Positions 45,341 to 54,525 are shown, counted from the stretch's first letter. The stretch: 64,000 bases of DNA from Lunatimonas sp. (GCF_020832325.1 NZ_JAFIEU010000011.1:56813-120812); one strand, 5' to 3'. Numbers and translations are program-made. Notes: generated by a model not told the origin, from the letters alone.

Positions 45341-45838
45341 TTAATAAACCTTTTGCGCATTCTTTACCCAAATTCCCCATGAACGGCTATAGGCGTGCAC
45401 TTTTCGGGTAGGTCCTTTCTCGTTGTAAATCGGTAGCCCCTCATTTACCCAGTGAAAAATCCCGCCATACAGATTGTATACCTCTTTAAAGCCCACCTGT
45501 TTTAAACGATTGCCAATATCCTGACTTCTCGCTCCAATAGAGCAATAGACTACTAAAGGTGTATCTTTCGATAGGGTGTCCAACGCATTTATGTCAAAGG
45601 TCTCATACCCCACCCATTTGGCATGCTGTAGGTGGCTGACTTCGTATTCCTCCTGCTCGCGGGTATCCAACAGCACCGCCTTCTGCAACAACTCCCCATT
45701 CTCCGGGTAAATCAGCGGAAAATCGGAATCGTAATACGCTTTCAACAGGGTCCGGTAGGCCAGGCTTTGTCCGCTCGCCTGCCCAGACAGCACCAACGTC
45801 GCAGAAAAGAAAAGTAATAAATAAAAGGCCTTCATCAT
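45341..45838 (-). CDS. Exported single-domain rhodanese
   Basis: 165 residues; signal peptide MKAFYLLLFFSATLVLSGQASG. The rhodanese domain has AVLLDTREQEEYEVSHLQHA (CH2A-like) and an active-site loop with Cys99 in VVYCSIGARSQDI, then VYNLYGGIFHWVNEGLP. The active loop CSIGARS has the length of sulfurtransferases. It moves sulfane sulfur, here in the periplasm. First gene of the five-gene operon. No promoter recognised in the 45839-46157 stretch upstream. Confidence 0.92.
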   Translation of the reverse strand: MMKAFYLLLFFSATLVLSGQASGQSLAYRTLLKAYYDSDFPLIYPENGELLQKAVLLDTREQEEYEVSHLQHAKWVGYETFDINALDTLSKDTPLVVYCSIGARSQDIGNRLKQVGFKEVYNLYGGIFHWVNEGLPIYNEKGPTRKVHAYSRSWGIWVKNAQKVY

Positions 45839-46157
45839 AAAATCAGAGGTGATAAACGTTCATTTAACGGGAAGCCCATAGCCGTAAAGTAGCTTATGGT
45901 AATTGATAGTAAGAACATCTGACACGGACAGATGGTTTAAGAGCGAACATTTAGTTAAGAGATAACCTCCGACATTTGGAAAAAAAGGCCCTTTTTTTTG
46001 AGATAGGATATCTATCCAATATAAAAGTGAAAAGAAGTATACCAAAAGAAAACTCAAGACAAAACGAAGTGCTACTGCTGCTAACAGAAAAATCGTCGAG
46101 AAGGAATTTACAAAAACACTACTAAGGATTTTTCACCCTAAGGGGTCTGTATCAATG
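45839..46157. other. Intergenic stretch without recognisable genes
   Basis: 319 bases upstream of the rhodanese gene. AT-rich with a run of A and T around 45980-46000. No convincing ORF, hairpin terminator or promoter was found; the 65-codon minus-strand frame in it has no protein-like features. Confidence 0.6.
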
Positions 46158-46232
46158 CAGAAGTTGAGAGATTCACCCCCCGATCCTCCTGACTGAAATA
46201 TTGGGATGCACCGAACCGGACGAGCAAAACCG
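46158..46232 (-). pseudogene. Decayed tRNA-like sequence
   Basis: On the minus strand this stretch lines up with the neighbouring tRNA-Val. A D-arm-like GCTCGTCCGGTTCGGTGC, a T-arm-like ATCGGGGGGTGAATCTCTC and a 3' acceptor-like CAACTTC occur in the right order and spacing. The anticodon stem no longer pairs, the T-loop TTCGAAT is damaged and the acceptor pairs at only five of seven positions. It looks like a tRNA gene that has degenerated. Confidence 0.5.
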
Positions 46233-46256
46233 TGAAGAACGGATACCTAAAACAAA

Positions 46257-46292
46257 AAACCCCTACTTATCTGTGACGGTAAGTAGGGGTTT
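46257..46292 (-). terminator. Terminator downstream of tRNA-Val
   Basis: Perfect 13-base arms AAACCCCTACTTA / TAAGTAGGGGTTT with a 10-base loop; on the minus strand the hairpin is followed by T-rich sequence (GTTTTTTG). It ends the tRNA-Val transcript 9 bases after the tRNA. Confidence 0.85.
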
Positions 46293-46300
46293 CACTTGTG

Positions 46301-46375
46301 TGGGAGTTGAGGGATTCGAACCCCCGACCCTCTGCTTGTAAGGCAGATGCTCTGAACCAGCTGAGCTAAACTCCC
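46301..46375 (-). tRNA. tRNA-Val (UAC)
   Basis: 75-base cloverleaf on the minus strand: acceptor GGGAGTT/AACTCCC with discriminator A, D-arm GCTCAGCTGGTTCAGAGC, anticodon stem-loop TCTGC-CTTACAA-GCAGA (anticodon TAC), and T-arm GGGGG-TTCGAAT-CCCTC. The CCA end is not encoded. Confidence 0.97.
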
Positions 46376-46421
46376 ATTTCATAACATGTCCCTTACGGTC
46401 ATATTTCCCTGAATTGGTTTG

Positions 46422-46452
46422 CAAATGTAGCCCCAATATTGATTAAGTCAAA
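46422..46452 (-). promoter_or_regulatory. Bacteroidota promoter for tRNA-Val
   Basis: On the minus strand TTTG (46449-46452) and TACATTTG (46422-46429) are separated by 19 bases, a perfect match to the -33/-7 consensus of Bacteroidota sigma-70. The predicted start near 46418 gives a leader of about 43 bases before the tRNA at 46375. Confidence 0.8.
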
Positions 46453-46532
46453 CATTCCCCTCATTTTTTTTTACCCCTCAGCATCCAAACCACTGACTAT
46501 CATCCAAAAATAATCCAGCGCTACAAAGCAAC

Positions 46533-46559
46533 AGAGCCGTCACAGTGGGTGACGGCTCT
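46533..46559 (-). terminator. Hairpin after the HtrA gene
   Basis: Perfect 11-base arms AGAGCCGTCAC / GTGACGGCTCT with a 5-base loop, 26 bases downstream of the htrA stop. The T-run on the minus strand is poor, so it may be a weak terminator or a processing hairpin. Confidence 0.5.
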
Positions 46560-46584
46560 GCATGCAATAATTCAATCTCAACGA

Positions 46585-48072
46585 TTACAATTGAATATCG
46601 TAGTAAGAACGCTGACCATTGGGGTAAACACCCAAAATACTCACTTCTTCTCCTTTGTATCGCTTCAAGGCCTCTACGACATCCTTAGCGCTATTGATTC
46701 TGGTACGCCCAATTTTAGTGATGATAAAGCCTTCCCGCAGTCCTGCTTCTTTCCACGCTTCGTTTTCTACGATGGATATAGAAGCACCGCCCTCTATCTC
46801 CAAGCGAGTCCTGACATTCGACGGTACATCTTCAAACACCACTCCTTCAAACTCCTCACGTTTTGGCACCTCTTTTACCACCACTTTGGTATCTCCCGAT
46901 ATATTTCTGAGTGTCGCGGTAGTTATCATCTCCTTCCCATCCCTCAAGTACTTTATTTCCACTTTATCGCCTGGACGCTTCCTCGCCACCCGCTCCTGTA
47001 AAGCGGAGGTGGTAAAGGTATTTGCACCGTCAATGCCGATGATGACATCACCCTTTTTCAATCCAGCTTCCTCTCCGCCGCTACCTTCGTTCACGCCAGC
47101 TACGTAGACTCCACGGGTGGCTTTGATTTTAATCCCTTCGCGCTCTTCCAGTTCAGGACTTACGTCTTGAATAGAAACACCTATCAAACCCCGCTGCACT
47201 GTACCATACTCCATCAAGTCTTCGGTAACCTTTTTTACAATGGCACTGGGCACTGCAAAGGAGTAGCCGCTGAATCCTCCTGTTCGGGAGGCAATGGCCG
47301 TGTTGATGCCGATAATTTCTCCAGATAGGTTTACCAACGGACCGCCGGAATTACCGGGATTGACCGCTGCATCGGTTTGAATAAATGACTCAATTTGCAT
47401 GTTATTCTCGGCCTGGAGTATTCGTATATTTCTGGCCTTGGCACTTATAATACCTGCTGTCACGGTGGAATTCAGCTCGTAGGGATTGCCTACTGCTAAT
47501 ACCCATTCTCCGATCATTGCATCGTCAGAATCTCCAAATGGGATATGGGGTAGTCCTTTTTCCTCTATTTTCAGCAGGGCCAGATCTGTTGTAGGGTCGG
47601 TTCCTACTACCTTGGCCACGTATCGCCTGTTGTCCTCTAAGGTAATATCTACCTTGGTGGCATTTTCGATTACGTGGTTGTTGGTCACGATGTACCCATC
47701 GGATGAAACGATCACACCGGAACCGGAGCTACGCCCCTCTCTAGGAGCCTGCTCTCCTCTTGGGGAAGGCGATCTGAATCCAAAGAACTCCTCCAGCGGA
47801 TCTACTCCTCCGGAACGTCCACTCACGGTCACGCTGCTTCTCACGTGAACCACCGCAGGGGTCACCACTTGCGCAGCGGCCACAAAGTTGATTCCATCGG
47901 GAATGACGAATCTCTCATCATTCAACCAATTGACAAAACTGGCACTTTGCTGTTCTGTGTAGGTAGACGAATTTCCATTCTTGTCCTGTAGCACACTCAC
48001 CCCAAACAGGGCGACTAATCCACCGATAAGAGACGCCAAAACGATTCCTAAGAAAAACTGTTTTTTGCTCAT
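46585..48072 (-). CDS. Do/HtrA-family periplasmic serine protease
   Basis: 495 residues; N-terminal membrane/signal segment (FFLGIVLASLIGGLVALFGV). Catalytic triad His133 in VTNNHVIENA, Asp163 in DPTTDLALLKI and Ser242 in PGNSGGPLV. A degraded-protein loop SPSPRGEQAPREGRSSGSG precedes the protease core. Two PDZ domains follow (around 295-385, GLKKGDVIIGIDGANTF; and around 425-495, GLREGFIITKIGRTRI). Envelope protein quality control under stress. Divergent from the MscS gene across 306 bases. Confidence 0.95.
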   Translation of the reverse strand: MSKKQFFLGIVLASLIGGLVALFGVSVLQDKNGNSSTYTEQQSASFVNWLNDERFVIPDGINFVAAAQVVTPAVVHVRSSVTVSGRSGGVDPLEEFFGFRSPSPRGEQAPREGRSSGSGVIVSSDGYIVTNNHVIENATKVDITLEDNRRYVAKVVGTDPTTDLALLKIEEKGLPHIPFGDSDDAMIGEWVLAVGNPYELNSTVTAGIISAKARNIRILQAENNMQIESFIQTDAAVNPGNSGGPLVNLSGEIIGINTAIASRTGGFSGYSFAVPSAIVKKVTEDLMEYGTVQRGLIGVSIQDVSPELEEREGIKIKATRGVYVAGVNEGSGGEEAGLKKGDVIIGIDGANTFTTSALQERVARKRPGDKVEIKYLRDGKEMITTATLRNISGDTKVVVKEVPKREEFEGVVFEDVPSNVRTRLEIEGGASISIVENEAWKEAGLREGFIITKIGRTRINSAKDVVEALKRYKGEEVSILGVYPNGQRSYYDIQL

Positions 48073-48378
48073 TTTATTCCTTTCTTTCTGTTAATTGATA
48101 TTCTTTCCACGATTATGTACGCACGAAGTTGCCCCAAAAGGATGCCAAACGCCTACCGGCAGAATATTTTAACACGTTTTAACGCAACATGCTAAAATTG
48201 CACCATTTGACTTTTCGGTTAGATCCTATGCTGTATTTAGATAAACAACAATCAGAATGCCATGTTTAGAGATTTCCAAAATTTAAATCTGCAGGAGTCC
48301 TTTTGCTACCGGGGCATTTTCCTAAATTTACTAATTAATACGCATAAATTGGCAGCCCAGAAATAAAAATTGCAAACT
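48073..48378. other. Divergent intergenic region between HtrA and MscS genes
   Basis: 306 bases carrying the promoters of both genes. No element matched the -33/-7 consensus convincingly. No ORF or hairpin was seen. Confidence 0.5.
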
Positions 48379-50904
48379 ATGCCGTTCCATTTTAACCAAG
48401 TCTTTTGGCCTATTATTTCCCTAGGCATTGATCGTCTGCGTAGGGTGAGCCCTAGTTGCCTTGTGTTGCTTCTATTTATTACGCAATTTTCCCTGGCGCA
48501 ACAAAACGGCGAGTCCGGGCCGGTAAAGGGAGTTGGCCCTGCCAGTTTGACAGATTCCGTAGCACCCAAACCACTTACACTGAACCAACTTATCCGCAAA
48601 AACGAAGACTATTTCCATTCGCTGCAAACCGCAATCATTCGCCTACAGCGCAATCCAAATCTGGAAATCATCAACGAGGACATTCCCATCATTGAGGGGG
48701 TTGTGGAGCGAATCATGCAGAGTTTTTATTCCGGAGAAATCGAATTCAACCTCCAATATCTCAGCGAACTGGACAACTTACTTTCTGGCTACAACCTATT
48801 GGTGACACGATGGCGTAGCGAGGTGGATAGCCGAGCAGAGACATTTACACAGATCGGTGACAATATCGAAGTCATTAAAAACACCTACCAATCCGCTACC
48901 TCCATGGTGGACTCCAGTGCGCTGCCAGCGTTGAATGAACAATGGGCAGCACTCTTACGACGACTAACCAGAGCGGACAGTCTCTTTTCCGTTCAGAATA
49001 TCAATAACCTGGACGTACAAACCAAACTATCCGCACTAAGTGTTGGGATCAGTGATGCCAAGGACGAAATCAGGGAGCAGCAAAGAACCATACGCAGTGC
49101 CTTTTTCCAAAAAGACTCCCCATTCATTTGGCAGCTGCGTTCTCTTAGAGAACTTCCGACCCTATATCCGGTGATTGAGGAATCGATTCTTCTAAACCAG
49201 ATCATACTCAGAACCTACTGGAAAAGAAACCTTAACACCTTTATCTGGGTAGTCATCCTGGGAATCGGTATCTACGGTTGGTTTTTCTATTTGGTGAACC
49301 GGATCAAAAAGGAGAAGGAATTTTCTAAACTGATTCTTGATAGAAACAAATACTTGACGAAGTCGCCCTTGACCTGCGCCATACTCAGCATGTTCACACT
49401 TGCCCCGTACGTATTGCCCTACCCGCCTAATGGTCTTATTCTAGGGGTTTTGATTGCCACGACCATCTGCACATCCCTGCTGATTAAGCAAGTGTTGATA
49501 CGCGAAGTATTCCGAATGTGGATTTTCCTGGCAATCAGCTTGATTGTATTTGGCACCAGTAACCTTATTATAGAACAGGCTAATCAAGAACGCTGGTACC
49601 TAATCGTGTTTTCAGTATTCGGGCTGTATGTGGGAGCGCGTAGTTTGTCTTTGATTCAAAAAAAGCCGGATCAATATCCGGCCTACCTGAAATACCTGAT
49701 TTACCTGTACCTCACCATGCAGGTCACCTCCGTCGTCCTACATATCGTTGGTAGGTTTAGCCTCGCCAAGATGTTGGGAGTGGGAGCAACATTAAGTGTA
49801 ACCCAAGGCATCAGCCTTTACCTCTTTGTTACGGTTATCATGGAAGCATTGTACCTACAGGTAGAATTGCTTCAGGGCAACACCAAAGAATACACTAATT
49901 ACCTTGACTATAAGGCAATTTACAAACGTCTCAGCAATTTCTTTATATTTTTAGCCCTGATCATGTGGTCCTTTTTTTTGGCACTAAACCTCTCTATTGA
50001 TGATTTTATCATCGAATCAATCAGCCATTTTTTAACAGAAACACGGGAAATAGGAAGTACCTCATTCACGTTCCGTAGCATTTTTATCTTCATTTTTGTG
50101 ATTTGGGCCTCATCGATGTTGGCAAAAAATATTGCCTATTTCGTCTCTATCCGCGACAGCGAAAAAGCCGATGGACGAAACAAAAGACTCGGCTCTTCGG
50201 TCCTGCTAATCCGACTGGCGGTGTTAATCGTGGGTTTTTTTTTCGCGTTGGCCTTCTCCGGGATCTCCTTGGATAATCTCACCATCATCTTGGGTGGCCT
50301 CAGTGTCGGTATTGCCTTTGGTCTGCAAACCATCGTCAATAACCTCGCCTCCGGCATCATTCTGGCCTTTGAGCGGCCCATACAGATTGGAGACGCTATT
50401 GAAGTGGGTGGAAGATCCGGCGTCGTAAAGGAAGTAGGCATCCGATCCAGTACCATTCAGGCCTACGATGGCTCCGAGGTCATCATTCCCAACGGTGACT
50501 TGCTGTCACAACACCTGATTAATTGGACGCTTTCTGACCGGAGGCGGCGTATCGAGCTGATTATCGGCGTAGCGTATGGGTCAGACCTAAAACAAGTACA
50601 AACCGTACTAGAGGAAGTTCTTCAAAAAAACGACCTGATGAAAATCCCGGCCCCGAAAGTGCTTATACACCACTTTGCGGACAGTGCGGTAGAGTTTCGC
50701 TTACTATTCTGGGTAAGCAATTTTGACACATGGATTGATGTGAGAAATCAAGTGTTATCCGACACCTTTGAAGCTTTCAAACAGGCGGGTATCGAAATCC
50801 CATTCCCACAGCGAGACCTACACCTAAAGTCTGGACACCTGATACTCCCTCAAACACCAAATACCAATACCCCCAAAGGGACAACCGAAGGAGATGCTGA
50901 ATAA
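48379..50904 (+). CDS. Large MscS-family mechanosensitive channel
   Basis: 841 residues from the ATG at 48379 (an in-frame TTG lies 9 bases upstream). Signal-like hydrophobic start (CLVLLLFITQFSLAQ), then a coiled periplasmic domain of about 230 residues. Some ten transmembrane helices follow, and then the conserved MscS pore region LGGLSVGIAFGLQTIVNNL with the beta domain RPIQIGDAIEVGGRSGVV. After it come GSEVIIPNGDLLSQHLINWTL and the C-terminal alpha/beta domain. Such large family members (MscK/YbdG type) release solutes on osmotic downshift. Length is typical for the KefA/MscK-like branch. Confidence 0.93.
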   Translation: MPFHFNQVFWPIISLGIDRLRRVSPSCLVLLLFITQFSLAQQNGESGPVKGVGPASLTDSVAPKPLTLNQLIRKNEDYFHSLQTAIIRLQRNPNLEIINEDIPIIEGVVERIMQSFYSGEIEFNLQYLSELDNLLSGYNLLVTRWRSEVDSRAETFTQIGDNIEVIKNTYQSATSMVDSSALPALNEQWAALLRRLTRADSLFSVQNINNLDVQTKLSALSVGISDAKDEIREQQRTIRSAFFQKDSPFIWQLRSLRELPTLYPVIEESILLNQIILRTYWKRNLNTFIWVVILGIGIYGWFFYLVNRIKKEKEFSKLILDRNKYLTKSPLTCAILSMFTLAPYVLPYPPNGLILGVLIATTICTSLLIKQVLIREVFRMWIFLAISLIVFGTSNLIIEQANQERWYLIVFSVFGLYVGARSLSLIQKKPDQYPAYLKYLIYLYLTMQVTSVVLHIVGRFSLAKMLGVGATLSVTQGISLYLFVTVIMEALYLQVELLQGNTKEYTNYLDYKAIYKRLSNFFIFLALIMWSFFLALNLSIDDFIIESISHFLTETREIGSTSFTFRSIFIFIFVIWASSMLAKNIAYFVSIRDSEKADGRNKRLGSSVLLIRLAVLIVGFFFALAFSGISLDNLTIILGGLSVGIAFGLQTIVNNLASGIILAFERPIQIGDAIEVGGRSGVVKEVGIRSSTIQAYDGSEVIIPNGDLLSQHLINWTLSDRRRRIELIIGVAYGSDLKQVQTVLEEVLQKNDLMKIPAPKVLIHHFADSAVEFRLLFWVSNFDTWIDVRNQVLSDTFEAFKQAGIEIPFPQRDLHLKSGHLILPQTPNTNTPKGTTEGDAE

Positions 50905-50905
50905 T

Positions 50906-53500
50906 TCAGGATTGATTGCGTTTAACCAAGTCCTTATAGGTGTTTCCGGGCGCTTTCGATATCCGATCAGGCAACACTAAACTCGCCACATAGCCCGTCG
51001 CTACACAGGAAAGCACCCCAACGGCTCCGAAAAGATACCCATTGGTTTCGGTAAACCTACTAACTAGGAACGTAATCAGGGTACCGGCAAGTATTCCAAC
51101 CAAAGCTCCGCGTGAACTGGCCCGCTGGGTAAAAATACCCAAGATAAACACTCCTGCCAATGCCCCTCCGATCATTCCTAAGAGCTTCTGAAACAAGTCA
51201 AACACAAAACCCACGTTGGAAAGAGCAATCCAAACAGCACTCATGGTACCAAAAAAACCAATCCAAACGGTGAGCCACTTAGCCAGTCTTAAATTTCTGC
51301 TATCTCCCCAGCCCGGCCGAAAGAGTCGATGAATATCGGAAATATAGGCAGTTGATATGCTGTTCATGGAACTGTCCAAAGATGACATACTGGCCGCGAA
51401 TATCCCAGCTATGACCAGTCCAGCAACGCCCGCAGGCAGCTCCGAAACAATGTAGTAGGGTAATAACTCCTCCGGAAGCGCACTTCCCACCTTTTGGGGA
51501 TTGGTCAGGTAAAACACATACAACACGGTTCCTAGCCCCAAAAACATCAGAATGCCCGGAAGCGTAATCAGCCCATTGGTCCAAAGGCTTTTGGCTGCCT
51601 CCTTCTCTGTGGATACGGTCAGGTACCGCTGAATAACCACCTGATCGGAGGTATATGAGATGATGTTTAAAAAAAAGAAGCCGATAATCGCTACCCAAAA
51701 CACCAGCTCTCGGTAGTCCCACCCCCACTCCAGCATGCGGAATTTCTCCTGTGCCATCCCTATTTCCCACACCTGCCCAAAGCCTCCGTCAATCTGCGCA
51801 ACGGCGATCAGCAGCCCGGTCAGCGCCCCACCCAAAAGCACCACTACCTGTATTACATCGGTCCAAATTACCGCTTCCATCCCACCCAATACGGTGTAGA
51901 GCGTGCTGAATACCCCCATGATGCCTATGCATAGCAATATATCCATTCCCGTTACGGAGGAAATGGCGATGGCCGGCAGATACAACACCACCCCCATTCG
52001 CGCCAACTGCATCAAGATAAAGGTGACACTCCCCAAACTCCGCACATGCTTATCAAATCGCCGCTCCAAGTATTGGTATGCCGTCAAAATATTCACCCGC
52101 CGAAAAAACGGCAGGTAAAAATGAATAACGAGCGGCACAATGGATACGATCATTACGGCACCCATTATCAGCCGCCAGTCTGTGGCAAACACCACCACCG
52201 GAATGGCCATAAACGTGATGGCACTGAGTTGGGTACCATAGATACTCAATCCGGCAGCCCACCAGGGAATTTTTCTACCTGCTAGGAAATACGTTTCCGT
52301 AGTCCTTTCTTGGGTGGAAAAATACACGCCTATCCCAAGCATCAAGGCCAGGTACACCCCCAAGCTCGTCCAGTTTAACCAACCAAATACCGGCTGCTGA
52401 ACCAACGCAAACACCTCTGGAGAGCGCACACCAGGTAACTTCTCCCCGCTGGGTACCACCCACTGCTTCTTCCAAAAAGCAGTGGGCACAGTGACTCTCG
52501 CACTACCGGCGGGAATCTCGCCCATCTCTACCCAATTACCACTTGTCACGTGATAGGCCAGCAGCTTGTCCCTGAAACCGGGATGGGTGGTAGGATCTGA
52601 ATGGTTGGCCAATTCCGCATCTATTCCCCCGGGAATCAGCAGATGGGAGGCACCTACGGCAAATGCAGGTGAAGGGGCCGCGGCAATTCCTCTGGGCAAG
52701 TCCAAAAGTCGTTCCCAAGTACCGCTTCCAATCTGTTCTCCAAAGGAAAACCGATAGGCATCTAGAAGCAAGTGCCTATCCCAGCCTCCACCCTCCTTTT
52801 CTGTAAGGTGAAAACCGCTGAAAAGGTAGAAGGCTCCCCCCATGACTCCAGCAACCGCCTGCGTCCGGGACTTGCCCGGTAAAGCCGGGCCTTCCACCCA
52901 TTGCTGCTTTTCACGGGGAAGGGTTAGGTCGAGCATCCATACCTGAGACTCTGCCAGCCCTTGCGGATTCTTTTGCCCTCCAGCCACAACGACCACTCCG
53001 TCAACCACGTCTCCGGCCATATTTGCCAGCGGATGAGGCAAATCCGGGTAAGTGGTATCGACCACCACCTGACCTCCCTCAACGCGCAACCCGTAGACCG
53101 CGGCGCTATGACCGGACTGATGGCTACCTCCAACGATTAAAACGGTGTTCTCGTAGGTTACCGATACCCCGTATCCCAAAGGACTTGGAAGTACGGCATC
53201 CGCAAACGCCCATTCGGCCTCTGGGGATTCCAAGTACAAAATTCGATTGTACCAGGTTTTTTCGCCTCCTTCCCATGGCCTCTTCTCGGGGAAATTCGCC
53301 CCTCCCGCTACCAAGAGAACGTCGTTGCTCACACCTGCATACATCCCCGCAAACCCCTCTGTATCCGGAATAGCCGGCAGGGTATGCCATTGCAAGTCCT
53401 GAGCATAGCCTTTCGCCACATGCAGGCAAAGCATGAAAAGCAGTACCAAAAGCAGTCGGCATCTGGTTCTTCGAAACAAACACACCTTTCGTTCAATCAT
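50906..53500 (-). CDS. Fusion: NanM-type kelch domain plus SSS sodium:solute symporter
   Basis: 864 residues from the preferred start MIERKVCLFRRTRCRLL at 53500 (the frame opens 33 codons earlier at a TTG). After a signal/anchor (LLLVLLFMLCLHVAKGYAQ) residues about 35-370 are a kelch beta-propeller resembling N-acetylneuraminate epimerase (NanM): FAGMYAGVSNDVLLVAGGANFP, VLIVGGSHQSGHS and GVVVVAGGQKNPQG. Residues about 380-850 are a complete SSS transporter (LTQLARMGVVLYLP-like LMQLARMGV, GGMEAVIWTDVIQV). The periplasmic epimerase end would hand its product to the attached Na+ symporter. Last gene of a minus-strand operon with FAH and SDR genes. Confidence 0.9.
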   Translation of the reverse strand: MIERKVCLFRRTRCRLLLVLLFMLCLHVAKGYAQDLQWHTLPAIPDTEGFAGMYAGVSNDVLLVAGGANFPEKRPWEGGEKTWYNRILYLESPEAEWAFADAVLPSPLGYGVSVTYENTVLIVGGSHQSGHSAAVYGLRVEGGQVVVDTTYPDLPHPLANMAGDVVDGVVVVAGGQKNPQGLAESQVWMLDLTLPREKQQWVEGPALPGKSRTQAVAGVMGGAFYLFSGFHLTEKEGGGWDRHLLLDAYRFSFGEQIGSGTWERLLDLPRGIAAAPSPAFAVGASHLLIPGGIDAELANHSDPTTHPGFRDKLLAYHVTSGNWVEMGEIPAGSARVTVPTAFWKKQWVVPSGEKLPGVRSPEVFALVQQPVFGWLNWTSLGVYLALMLGIGVYFSTQERTTETYFLAGRKIPWWAAGLSIYGTQLSAITFMAIPVVVFATDWRLIMGAVMIVSIVPLVIHFYLPFFRRVNILTAYQYLERRFDKHVRSLGSVTFILMQLARMGVVLYLPAIAISSVTGMDILLCIGIMGVFSTLYTVLGGMEAVIWTDVIQVVVLLGGALTGLLIAVAQIDGGFGQVWEIGMAQEKFRMLEWGWDYRELVFWVAIIGFFFLNIISYTSDQVVIQRYLTVSTEKEAAKSLWTNGLITLPGILMFLGLGTVLYVFYLTNPQKVGSALPEELLPYYIVSELPAGVAGLVIAGIFAASMSSLDSSMNSISTAYISDIHRLFRPGWGDSRNLRLAKWLTVWIGFFGTMSAVWIALSNVGFVFDLFQKLLGMIGGALAGVFILGIFTQRASSRGALVGILAGTLITFLVSRFTETNGYLFGAVGVLSCVATGYVASLVLPDRISKAPGNTYKDLVKRNQS

Positions 53501-53664
53501 GGCTCGTGAATTCGGTAGAGAGGCATAACGGCAATGAGATGGATGAAAAAAGCTCGAATCAACACATACCGAGCGGGGTAGCCTGGTGTTGGAAAACAAA
53601 CTTCCCGGTGACTAGCCCACACAAACGGCAAGTCACCGGGAAGTTTATATTGCAGGGAATGAAC

Positions 53665-54525
53665 TCACCCTTTATATGCAATCACACGTTGCTTGGAAAC
53701 GCCAAGTCCTTCTACACCAAGCTCCACTACGTCTCCTGCCTTGAGGTACACGGGAGGATTAAAACCCATCCCTACACCGGATGGCGTGCCGGTACTGATG
53801 ACATCCCCCGGAAGGAGTGTCATGTATTGACTGATATAGCTTACCAGGGTAGGCACATCAAACACCAAGTCAGAAGTACTGCTGTCCTGCACGGTCTTCC
53901 CATTGAGCTTTAGCCAAAGGCGCAGGTTGTTTGGATCCGCTACTTCTTCCTTTGTCACCAACCAAGGTCCCAAGGGAGCAAAGGTATCGGCGCTTTTTCC
54001 TTTGACCCATTGCCCTCCATGGCGCAATTGAAAATCCCGCTCGCTGACATCGTTGTGCACGGCGTAGCCCGCAATATGGTCGTAAGCATCTTCCTTGTTC
54101 ACGTAGGAAGCTTTTTTACCGATTACAACGGCGAGCTCTACTTCCCAGTCCGTTGCTTCCGAATGCTTTGGTATCACAATTTCATCAAAGGGGCCAGAAA
54201 GGGAGGAGGTAGCCTTCATAAACAACACCGGTTGCTTGGGAACTTCCATGCCGCTTTCTTTGGCATGAAGCGAATAGTTCAGACCCACACAAATGATCTT
54301 GGAGGGGCGGGTGATCGGGGACCCAAGCCGTACGCCGGATGGCACCTCGGGACAATCCTGCTGGTGCGCTTCCAACCATTCGGCTAGCTTTTGAAACCCT
54401 GACTCATCACCCAAAAACTCCTCGTTCCAGTCAATGCCAAATGCACTAACATCCAGCTGCCGTCCGTCTTCTAAAACAACTCCCGGTCTTTCTTCACCGG
54501 CATTTCCAAATCGTATTAATTTCAT
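53665..54525 (-). CDS. Fumarylacetoacetate hydrolase-family protein (2,4-diketo-acid hydrolase-like)
   Basis: 286 residues. FAH hallmarks: KIICVGLNYSLHAKESG, PVLFMKATSSLSGPFD, the metal-binding ATDWEVELAVVIGKKA, NDVSERDFQL and GTPSGVGMGF. Members hydrolyse C-C bonds of diketo acids, among them 2,4-diketo-3-deoxy-L-fuconate to pyruvate plus L-lactate. It is flanked by an SDR and the kelch-symporter fusion, which together match the last steps of non-phosphorylating L-fucose or rhamnose degradation. Substrate inferred, family secure. Its translation start lies inside one copy of a 20-bp direct repeat. Confidence 0.9.
   Translation of the reverse strand: MKLIRFGNAGEERPGVVLEDGRQLDVSAFGIDWNEEFLGDESGFQKLAEWLEAHQQDCPEVPSGVRLGSPITRPSKIICVGLNYSLHAKESGMEVPKQPVLFMKATSSLSGPFDEIVIPKHSEATDWEVELAVVIGKKASYVNKEDAYDHIAGYAVHNDVSERDFQLRHGGQWVKGKSADTFAPLGPWLVTKEEVADPNNLRLWLKLNGKTVQDSSTSDLVFDVPTLVSYISQYMTLLPGDVISTGTPSGVGMGFNPPVYLKAGDVVELGVEGLGVSKQRVIAYKG

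Noticed and set aside
48073..48190. Possible sigma-E-like box (CAACTT...) before the HtrA gene
   Set aside because: sigma-E rules from Proteobacteria do not carry over to Bacteroidota and the match is poor.
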